NCBI GenBank assembly: GCA_963815305.1
Contig: CAWFFW010000001.1
Location: forward strand, 1,984,001-2,048,000
Source: CAXBID01 sp963815305
Lineage (GTDB): Bacteria; Bacteroidota; Bacteroidia; Flavobacteriales; Flavobacteriaceae
Reading direction: 5' to 3'
DNA length: 64,000 bases
In this document: positions 8,589-15,196 of the stretch, in pieces
Numbering within the stretch: the first letter of the stretch is position 1
Layout of the letters: the number at the start of each line of letters is the position of its first letter
The notes under the pieces: generated by a model
Database searches by the model: none
The model's input: the letters and a program-made list of their open reading frames with translations, nothing else
What the model was told of the DNA's origin: nothing
Made by a program: the position numbers and the translations under genes

Positions 8589-10385
8589 TTATTTGCTTTT
8601 TTCTGCTTTTGGCCCATCGTAATCATAAGTAAACCAATCAACATCAATATAACCTGCGTCTTCTTTTTCGTTCCAAGAAAAGAACCCTAAGCGATCTCCT
8701 GTCCATTTCCCAAAGGCTATGGTAAACGTTGGTCCAAAGGATTTAAAATGCTTACCATCCAAACTGTACTCATAAGTGGCTTGATCTATATTATTTGATG
8801 TTCTTACATATAAATCATTACCTGTAATTTCTGGACCTACGGTTTTTTCTTCCATAGGATTCATATAAAAAAGATGTTTTTCACCCTGTGCATTGACTTC
8901 AACACCCAGTAAATTAAATACGCCACCATATCTCACAAATCCAGCTAATTGATGTGGTTGCATTCCAGAAATATCAAATTTCGCAACAGCAGTGCCCTTT
9001 GTTATTCCCATAATACGCTGACTTAAGGTATTGGAAGCTCTCCAAAAATCGGAATCAGACCCATCATTATTTGTCCATTCGTTTATGTTTGGTCCATATC
9101 CGTTTTCATTTGGTAGCACCTTACTCGCTTTTAAACGTAACCACCCTTCTCTTTCCGTTAATGACCAATGCGTATTTCTTGGGTTATGATTCCATTCCCA
9201 TTGAAACCCTAATTTTGAGGATGAGAAATCATCATCTGAACTTGGCGCAGTAATAGGATACCCATCAATTGGTTTTTTATATTGCTTAACAGGTTCTCCT
9301 ATCCCGTCATTATCTTCGTCTATACCAATTATTGGCCAACCATCAATCCAAGTCACAGGTTCTAAACATTGAGGTCTTCCTTGAAAAGGAATATCATCAT
9401 TTTGAATGAGTTGATGCATATACCACCACGATTTATCTGGGGCTTGTATTAATGCACCTTGACTTGCACTACGGTTATTGAAAACCGTTCCTTTTTCTAA
9501 AACTGTTTTTTCTTCGTATGGTCCATAAATACTTTCTTTGGAACGTAATACTATTTGCTTTCTGTCATTTTTAGGATTTTTAACACCAGGCTTTGTAGAT
9601 GTGTCTCCTATAGTCCATTGTGCTAAAAATATATACCAAATACCGTCAATTTTATAAATTTTTGCAGCCTCAGCTCCCACACCAGTATATACTAATTTAC
9701 CATCGTCAAGAATTTGAGTACCATCCCAACTCATTTCATAAATTCTATTTTCGTTACCTTCAATCTTGTTTTCTAATCCTTTTTGCTTTCCTGCTGTATT
9801 AATTATAATATAGGCTTTATGGGTTTCTTCATCCCAAAATACGGCTGGGTCGTCTAAAACTTTTGCTTTTGGTAACATGAAAACGGGGTTACTCCATGGT
9901 CCTTTTATGTCTTTTGCGGTAGAAACCATTAAACCGTGTTGGTAGTCTATTTGATAACAGTACCAAGTACCCTCGTGATATGCTAAATCTCCAGCCCAAA
10001 CACCAAAGGAATAGCCATTCATTCTATCCCAGTTATATTCTGGAGCCCATGACAAGCTACTAAACACGTGGCCTATATTAGTCCAATTAACCATATCTTT
10101 AGATTGCAAAATGGGCATTCCAGGAGAAACATGTTGTTTTGAAGTTATCATGTAATAGGTGTCGCCAACTTGTTCGATATCAGAATCTGGATAATCGGCA
10201 TTTAAAATAGGATTGATGTAAGTACCATCAGCTTGGTCTCCCCAACTGCCTGTTGTTGCTTGAGCAATATTTTCGTTTTCTAGTACTTCGCTTTCATCAT
10301 TTCCTGAATTAGATTTACAATTTGAAACACTTAAAACCGATATTAAAATTAGTGCTTTTAAAACACGTGAATGGCATATTTTCAT
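8589..10385 (-). CDS. GH43 family lipoprotein (beta-xylosidase/arabinofuranosidase-like)
   Basis: A 598-residue lipoprotein (lipobox Cys23). The GH43 five-bladed propeller starts at about residue 57 with YINPILNADYPDSD, where Asp67 fits the catalytic base. LDDPAVFWDEE fits the second Asp and GAEAAKIYKIDGIWYIF the general-acid Glu, so the triad looks intact. From about residue 380 a concanavalin-like beta-sandwich follows (DDFSSSKLGFQWEWNHNPRN), the usual C-terminal domain of GH43 xylosidase-type enzymes. Ulvan contains xylose, so release of xylose from debranched oligomers is the likely role. It stands alone on the minus strand with 354 bases upstream and no clear copy of the common operator. 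Substrate is inferred. Confidence 0.88.
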   Translation of the reverse strand: MKICHSRVLKALILISVLSVSNCKSNSGNDESEVLENENIAQATTGSWGDQADGTYINPILNADYPDSDIEQVGDTYYMITSKQHVSPGMPILQSKDMVNWTNIGHVFSSLSWAPEYNWDRMNGYSFGVWAGDLAYHEGTWYCYQIDYQHGLMVSTAKDIKGPWSNPVFMLPKAKVLDDPAVFWDEETHKAYIIINTAGKQKGLENKIEGNENRIYEMSWDGTQILDDGKLVYTGVGAEAAKIYKIDGIWYIFLAQWTIGDTSTKPGVKNPKNDRKQIVLRSKESIYGPYEEKTVLEKGTVFNNRSASQGALIQAPDKSWWYMHQLIQNDDIPFQGRPQCLEPVTWIDGWPIIGIDEDNDGIGEPVKQYKKPIDGYPITAPSSDDDFSSSKLGFQWEWNHNPRNTHWSLTEREGWLRLKASKVLPNENGYGPNINEWTNNDGSDSDFWRASNTLSQRIMGITKGTAVAKFDISGMQPHQLAGFVRYGGVFNLLGVEVNAQGEKHLFYMNPMEEKTVGPEITGNDLYVRTSNNIDQATYEYSLDGKHFKSFGPTFTIAFGKWTGDRLGFFSWNEKEDAGYIDVDWFTYDYDGPKAEKSK

Positions 10386-10739
10386 TTAAATTAATTTAAA
10401 ATTATGTTAATATATTTTTGTGAAACGATTATTTGTAACACAATTGGCTAAAAAAAGTCTACTTACTAAACCTCCTAAATATTTAGTTTCTTTTAAATTT
10501 AAATTATTTTTTCCAAGTAGACCCAACACCATGAATTTTATATAGGAATACCTTGCACAAAAAATCTTTTTGTACAAACCAGAATTATTAAAACTAATAA
10601 AACTCTGTAATAATATCTATCATTGATATTTGGTAAAAACCGCGAATATAAAATTTCAATAAAAGTGTTAAACATCCCGTGAATTGATGAAAATCTCATA
10701 TTAAAAGTATTTTCGCTATTAAAATTATTTTCGAATTGA
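10386..10739. other. Intergenic region upstream of GH43
   Basis: The region is very AT-rich. It contains a 12-base palindrome (CTAAATATTTAG, about 10475-10486) and a widely spaced inverted pair GTCTACTT/AAGTAGAC (10457-10464 and 10515-10522) that could belong to the GH43 promoter. A 69-codon minus-strand frame at 10538-10747 has no recognisable features and is not called a gene. Confidence 0.45.
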
Positions 10740-12476
10740 TTATTCATTCATTTTGACCACATAATATGGTGTAAAATATTGTTCGTTAAATAAACCTGGA
10801 TGCATTGCTACATGTCCTTCATCTGTGATCGATGTAAAATATATAAGCAAATCAAACTCTGGATTAAGATAATTTTGAGGTATGATAGCAGTATAATTTT
10901 CACCATCCCAAGCCATATTTTGCTCAATAAATTTTCTAGAGGTCATATTAGCGATTCTATAGTGCACCTTAGGAGTTTGTTTGTTTTCTAAATAATTATC
11001 CGTTATCAAAGTAACTTTTAATTCTTGCTTGGTACTTGCCGTTTTAGGAACTATAGCTTCAAAGTTGTTTACCAACACATTTTTGGCTTGATTATATTTA
11101 TCCCAATGACTTATTAAATTACCATTTTTAGAGTTTCCAATTATGTCTTTTAATTTACTTATGTCTTTTTCAATCTCTACTAACCTATCCTTCCAAGTAT
11201 GATTGTCGTGTAAAAAAAATGGTTTTTGATGATAGATTTTTTCGGTAATTGTAACCATAATATTCCAATTGTTCCTTGCTTCTTGCATGTTTTTTAGACT
11301 TGATCTCAAATATGCTTTTTTTTGAGTGTCTTGATAGAAAACAAAATCTGTTGATGCTTTTGTTTTAAAGGCATGATATAATGCAAGAGCTGCCATTATT
11401 TTTAAATCTGCTTCGTTGGTAATAAATTCTTTTTTATAAGACTCTGGAATATCTTCTTTTTTTACTTTTGAAAGAGCTACTAATGTTTCATCTGAGAATT
11501 TTTTGTAGAGTGCTGCTAACTGAATAGGATTAATTTTATGTTTTAAATCTTCTTTCAAAACATCTTTCACATAGTCTGTAATACTATAAAATAGTCCTGG
11601 ATCTCCCGGCTCTGCGGATTGGTATGTTCGATTCTTTAGTGTATAAAAAGGATTTGCATTATGCTCACTAAAAAGCGCCCCACCACTATCCATTTCTGCC
11701 CAATTATAATTTGCTGGATGATAGGTAAGATGAGCTGATGTTATTAAAGGTAAAACTTCCCCTGCTGCCTCATAAGCTTCTAAAATAGCTTCATTTGCTT
11801 TGCCATAATGTTGCCTAAACTCCCTTTGCCATACTTCTGGCTTAGTCTCTTTAGAATAACCCAATCTCCCAAATAACAAATGCCATGCCCAATAACGCTG
11901 GTCTTCCCATGTATAATAAACCAATGAATCATCTTGAAAAAGTTCCCAAGTATTTTGTTTCCTTGACATAGGAGGTGTTACTTGAAAACCTTTACCACCA
12001 CCAAAACTTGTAGTATGCGAAAAACGCTTAGCATAATCTGAATTAGCCCAAGTAAACATACGGGTGGTTCCTACACCCCATAATCTATTGATATAATCAA
12101 AATCTCGAGATTTGTATAAGAAATCTGCGTAACCATAACGCTGGCGCTTATCAATATTATCTAGCATATCCAATTCTGCTTTTCGCATTTCTGTTGGATG
12201 ATAAGGTAAACCTACCCCTTCCCAAGAGTATTTACTTGTTACGTTTAAATTGATTCCTGTTTCTAAAGCCCATTCACGAATTTTTACGGTAAGCCCTTTA
12301 GCTCTTAAATCCAAAAAAAGGTGTCCTTTACGTTCTTTATTAACCTCTCCTACAGCGTTTATTATTTCTTTCCAAAAATTTTCTGCTGTATTGCCAAAAC
12401 CTCCCACACCAGATTCATAATTAACCCTTAACTGAATACCATCAATTTCTGGGGCTTGTCTTAAAAGTTCCCTCAT
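10740..12476 (-). CDS. Large secreted hydrolase-like protein, 3' part (frameshifted)
   Basis: This frame continues the protein begun at 13377 after a single-base frameshift at about 12508-12512. It contains the core and C terminus: IDGIQLRVNYESGVGGFG, then a long region with many Trp and Tyr (WEDQRYWAWHLLFGRLGYS), an alpha-helical stretch and a short beta domain at the end. The layout recalls alpha-glucuronidase/hexosaminidase-type proteins, with an N-terminal mixed domain, a TIM-like core and a helical C-terminal domain, but I cannot place it in a numbered GH family. A Met at 12476 could restart translation, but that product would lack the signal peptide and N-terminal domain. The full gene, 10740-13377, is 2638 bases, that is 3x879+1, consistent with one inserted base. 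Confidence 0.7.
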   Translation of the reverse strand: MRELLRQAPEIDGIQLRVNYESGVGGFGNTAENFWKEIINAVGEVNKERKGHLFLDLRAKGLTVKIREWALETGINLNVTSKYSWEGVGLPYHPTEMRKAELDMLDNIDKRQRYGYADFLYKSRDFDYINRLWGVGTTRMFTWANSDYAKRFSHTTSFGGGKGFQVTPPMSRKQNTWELFQDDSLVYYTWEDQRYWAWHLLFGRLGYSKETKPEVWQREFRQHYGKANEAILEAYEAAGEVLPLITSAHLTYHPANYNWAEMDSGGALFSEHNANPFYTLKNRTYQSAEPGDPGLFYSITDYVKDVLKEDLKHKINPIQLAALYKKFSDETLVALSKVKKEDIPESYKKEFITNEADLKIMAALALYHAFKTKASTDFVFYQDTQKKAYLRSSLKNMQEARNNWNIMVTITEKIYHQKPFFLHDNHTWKDRLVEIEKDISKLKDIIGNSKNGNLISHWDKYNQAKNVLVNNFEAIVPKTASTKQELKVTLITDNYLENKQTPKVHYRIANMTSRKFIEQNMAWDGENYTAIIPQNYLNPEFDLLIYFTSITDEGHVAMHPGLFNEQYFTPYYVVKMNE

Positions 12477-13377
12477 ACCATTGGCACAGTATTCGGTATA
12501 TTTTAAAGCATCCTTCTGGTAGCCCTTTAATTAATGATTCACTTCTACCGTGACCCCAAATTCCAAATACAAAATCTAATCCGTGATTATGACTTATTTC
12601 CCCTATACGTCTAAGTTGGGCTAAATATTCCTCTGGCGTCTTTTTATAATTTCTTATTAATTTAACTTCTTCGTATTCTGGAAGTTTTAATAGGTAAGGA
12701 TAGACAGGGATCATAAAATCTTCCTTTTTCCCATCGTTATATCCCGTAATTAAGGTTAATCTATTAAAACGATTTTTTGCTAATTCTTGAATATAATATT
12801 GCCAGTATGCTTCTGAAAAAAACCAAGAATCATCATTTTGATCTTTAATAAATTTATCTAAACCACGAATTTCGTTGTCTGGAAACTCTACAGTATCCTC
12901 TATTTCAGTTAAAGCAACAAGTCCTTTATCTTTAATTTGTTGAGAAAGTTCGTTAAGTGCGTACATAAGACCTTTAGAGTCTGTTCCGCCAACTACTAAT
13001 GCCATCCCATTTTCTGTTTTTCGCCATTGATAAAACACACCTTCGGGTTTTTGGGATACTATATGAGCATCATCTGAAACCAATCTTCTCACAACACTAT
13101 TTTCTAAAGTACCAATAACGAGATATAATTTTTGATTAGTTTGTGTATAATAGTGAACACTTTCAATAACTCCTCCTGCTGATTCAATAGCAGTAAAAAA
13201 TTCACGTTTACTGAAGGCAACAGGATGGGCTTCTTCGTTAGATATTCCTGTTCTATCTACAATGGTGATATTATTTTCGATTATTAGGTTCTTTTTATTT
13301 AACTCTTGTCCTTTTACTGATAATATAAATGAGAAGAAAAAAATTAGATTTAAATATATATATGAAAAATGTCTCAT
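12442..13377 (-). CDS. Large secreted hydrolase-like protein, 5' part (frameshifted)
   Basis: This part encodes the signal peptide (MRHFSYIYLN...ILSVKGQ). It then has an N-terminal domain with GVFYQWRKTENGMALVVGGTDSKGLMYALNELSQQI, reminiscent of the N-terminal domain of GH67 glucuronidases and GH20 relatives (the G-x-x-x-G-x-x-YAL-x-x-L pattern), and the start of a barrel (GHGRSESLIKGLPEG). The frame then runs into about 26 nonsense residues and stops at 12442. Removing one base near 12510 restores ALKYTEYCANGMRELLRQAP and joins the downstream frame. It begins 17 bases after the end of a GH78 remnant at 13395, so it was once the second gene of an operon headed by that lost GH78. It may be a genuine mutation or a sequencing error; the decayed neighbourhood favours the former. 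Confidence 0.7.
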   Translation of the reverse strand: MRHFSYIYLNLIFFFSFILSVKGQELNKKNLIIENNITIVDRTGISNEEAHPVAFSKREFFTAIESAGGVIESVHYYTQTNQKLYLVIGTLENSVVRRLVSDDAHIVSQKPEGVFYQWRKTENGMALVVGGTDSKGLMYALNELSQQIKDKGLVALTEIEDTVEFPDNEIRGLDKFIKDQNDDSWFFSEAYWQYYIQELAKNRFNRLTLITGYNDGKKEDFMIPVYPYLLKLPEYEEVKLIRNYKKTPEEYLAQLRRIGEISHNHGLDFVFGIWGHGRSESLIKGLPEGCFKIYRILCQWYEGTFKTSPRN

Positions 13378-13394
13378 GAGTAAAAATTGTTGGT

Positions 13395-13615
13395 TTAAAT
13401 AGTTTTAAAATATTCTATAGTATATTTTCCAGACCCCAATAACAGTGTCGAATTGTATATAGTTTAAGATTTATTTTCTTTCTGAAACTCTTTAAAGAAA
13501 ATTCCATTAATCTTTAAGGATTCAAATTCCTTTTGAGTTAATATAATTTTAGCTTTTGTATTAAAAGGAACTTCTAACGTCATAGAAAATTAGCATCATG
13601 TACTTCCCAACTATT
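13395..13615 (-). pseudogene. C-terminal remnant of a second GH78 rhamnosidase gene
   Basis: About 213 bases match the 3' end of the GH78 gene at 15192-15408 with about 95% identity by eye, including the same frame and codons. A one-base deletion near 13588 breaks the frame. The remnant keeps what seems to be the original stop, with the protein ending EYFKTI, whereas the intact GH78 ends in a foreign tail. Similarity stops abruptly at about 13615. The rest of the gene is gone, although an operator copy that would suit its promoter remains at 13779-13795. Confidence 0.85.
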
Positions 13616-13778
13616 CCTAATTCTGAATAAAGTTTTTTATTATTAGGCTACTTTCTATATTTTTTTTACATGAAAAACATGGTGAAAGCCATAATAGAAG
13701 GTCAATATGGAGTTTTATCATTATTAAAATTCTTCAATCATTTAGCATTTGAAAACTATAATAATTATAATGATTCTC

Positions 13779-13795
13779 TATCCTGTACCTTCATG
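13779..13795 (-). promoter_or_regulatory. Orphan operator of the lost GH78 copy
   Basis: In minus orientation it reads CATGAAG-GTA-CAGGATA. It faces left toward the GH78 remnant, as the copy at 18120-18136 faces the intact GH78. No complete gene is now served by it. Confidence 0.55.
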
Positions 13796-13908
13796 TAATC
13801 AAATAAAAAATATAGTAGAGTAAAAAACAACCTGTAATCGTTTAGAATTTTATTTCAACATGATTAGCAATACTATATAAACAATCTCCAATGTAAATTA
13901 GAACTATA

Positions 13909-13925
13909 CGTGGTAGAACAGGATA
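13909..13925 (+). promoter_or_regulatory. Candidate operator upstream of the PL28 ulvan lyase
   Basis: Reads CGTGGTA-GAA-CAGGATA: the proximal half is perfect and the distal half weak. It lies 87-103 bases before the ATG at 14012. Confidence 0.5.
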
Positions 13926-14011
13926 GTGATTAAAAAACAAAGCAATATTTTACTGTAAATTAAAAGCTTCTCTTGTCAGAGAAAGTTAATTACTGTCTAA
14001 ATAAAAAAATA

Positions 14012-14869
14012 ATGAAAAAAAGATTCAACTTATCAATCGTAAAAAAATTAAGCTTAATTTTATTATTAGGTATTACTATTTCCTGTTCTAAAAATGATGA
14101 AATTGAAAACTCATTAGGGGAATCCAATTTAGAAGAACTATCTGCAACAGAAAGTTCCTCCGCAACAGGCATAACTTGTGATACATCATTTCCAAATCTT
14201 GGTCCTGCAGCTCCACAATCCTGTGATGACGTTTCAAACCCTAACAATAAAGGCACGTTAGATTGTAGAACAGACAGTAGTTATGGAGGTTACAGTAATA
14301 GCGGCTCTTGGGGAAAGTACAAAATTATTGGCGGGAGTATTAGATACAATGGCACTAAAACAAGAGTAGAACGCTTTTTTAATACGCTTTCTCGGAGTAA
14401 CAACTCTAAGACAATTTTAACTGGGAGACTTAGAATTTATGACTTAAGTGATGGAAATACATGTATCATACAATCTCATGCTGGTGGACAAATTGTGTCA
14501 GGGGTTGAATCAGGTCAAACTAATCGTAGTGCCCAGTTTTTACTTTATGCCAGAAAGAGCGGAAATAATATTGTTTTAGAAACCCATGTAACTACTAACC
14601 CATATACAACAACTTCTGGTGGTGGTAGAACTGTAACAAATTTCAAAACTATTAATTATGGACAGGAATATACTTTTAGATATGAAACAGGTTACAATTC
14701 CTCTAATATAGCTTTTTCTAAGATAAAAGTTGGAGGTACTGAAACTAATATTACTCATAATCATACCACTGAAAGAGTATATACACGATATGGCGCTTAT
14801 GGAACTAGTGATACAGGCGATGTAACTGCTCATGTTCAGTTTAAGGATATAAATCACTGTAGAGATTGA
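14012..14869 (+). CDS. PL28 family ulvan lyase, lipoprotein
   Basis: PL28 lyases cut ulvan by beta-elimination between rhamnose-3-sulfate and uronic acid, leaving an unsaturated uronate end. I start at the ATG at 14012 (285 residues) and not at the TTG at 13973, because MKKRFNLSIVKKLSLILLLGITISC is a proper lipoprotein signal. The mature protein opens with CDTSFPNLGPAAPQSCDD and has TKTRVERFF, IIQSHAGGQI, AQFLLYARKSGNN and TERVYTRYGAYGTSDTGD, matching my recollection of flavobacterial PL28 jelly-roll lyases. Size is normal for a single-domain PL28. The last 29 codons lie in a region about 98% identical to the dead copy at 18219-19096, whereas the rest is much more divergent, so the 3' end has been exchanged or duplicated recently. 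Confidence 0.88.
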   Translation: MKKRFNLSIVKKLSLILLLGITISCSKNDEIENSLGESNLEELSATESSSATGITCDTSFPNLGPAAPQSCDDVSNPNNKGTLDCRTDSSYGGYSNSGSWGKYKIIGGSIRYNGTKTRVERFFNTLSRSNNSKTILTGRLRIYDLSDGNTCIIQSHAGGQIVSGVESGQTNRSAQFLLYARKSGNNIVLETHVTTNPYTTTSGGGRTVTNFKTINYGQEYTFRYETGYNSSNIAFSKIKVGGTETNITHNHTTERVYTRYGAYGTSDTGDVTAHVQFKDINHCRD

Positions 14870-14903
14870 TTTGAAGTCCCGACATTGGTAAAAATTTACC
14901 CAT

Positions 14904-14941
14904 AAAAATAGGCTGCCTTTTTAAAATGGCAACCTATTTTT
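14904..14941. terminator. Terminator between PL28 and GH78
   Basis: Arms 14904-14917 and 14928-14941 pair over 14 positions (AAAAATAGGCTGCC with one mismatch against the other arm) around a 10-base loop, with A and T runs on both sides. It separates the convergent PL28 and GH78 genes. Confidence 0.85.
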
Positions 14942-15061
14942 ATGTTTTTTAGCATTTGCTTTTGTCCCGAAAAAATATAAAATAATTTGATAAACCATTT
15001 ATGGACTTTAATAAGCTTCTAAAATTCCAATAGATCTACTTTTCTCATTTTTTATATCTTT

Positions 15062-15196
15062 TTATTTATCTAACAAATCAAATGGCATCCAAGTAGTCTT
15101 TAAAGATACATGTCCAGACAATGGTACTTGTAGCTTGCTGTCTTTTGAACTAAGGTTAATTAAACTTTAGATACAGTTTTATTGGGTTTGCTTTTA
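15062..15196 (-). pseudogene. Duplicated tail of the GH2 gene
   Basis: This is a copy of the last 45 or so codons of the GH2 gene (19289-19424), with the GH2 stop at 15062-15064. One A is missing near 15162 relative to the original, so the frame is broken. Its first codons are now used as the end of the GH78 gene. Confidence 0.85.

Larger units (their letters stand above)
13616..14011. other. Deletion scar and PL28 leader region
   Basis: No coding sequence is seen. The region holds two facing copies of the direct-repeat operator (13779-13795 and 13909-13925), the same arrangement as between the intact GH78 and the second PL28 at 18.1 kb. It therefore looks like the former divergent GH78/PL28 promoter region with the GH78 body deleted. 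Confidence 0.6.

Noticed and set aside
10457..10522. Inverted pair GTCTACTT/AAGTAGAC upstream of GH43 as an operator
   Set aside because: Arms are 50 bases apart, occur only once and do not match other upstream regions; kept only as a note in the intergenic entry.
10538..10747. A 69-codon minus-strand frame upstream of GH43
   Set aside because: Composition is that of AT-rich intergenic DNA, it has no signal or known motif and overlaps the end of a real gene; probably spurious.
13973..14011. Longer PL28 start at a TTG codon
   Set aside because: It would put 13 non-hydrophobic residues before a standard lipoprotein signal that starts at the ATG at 14012.
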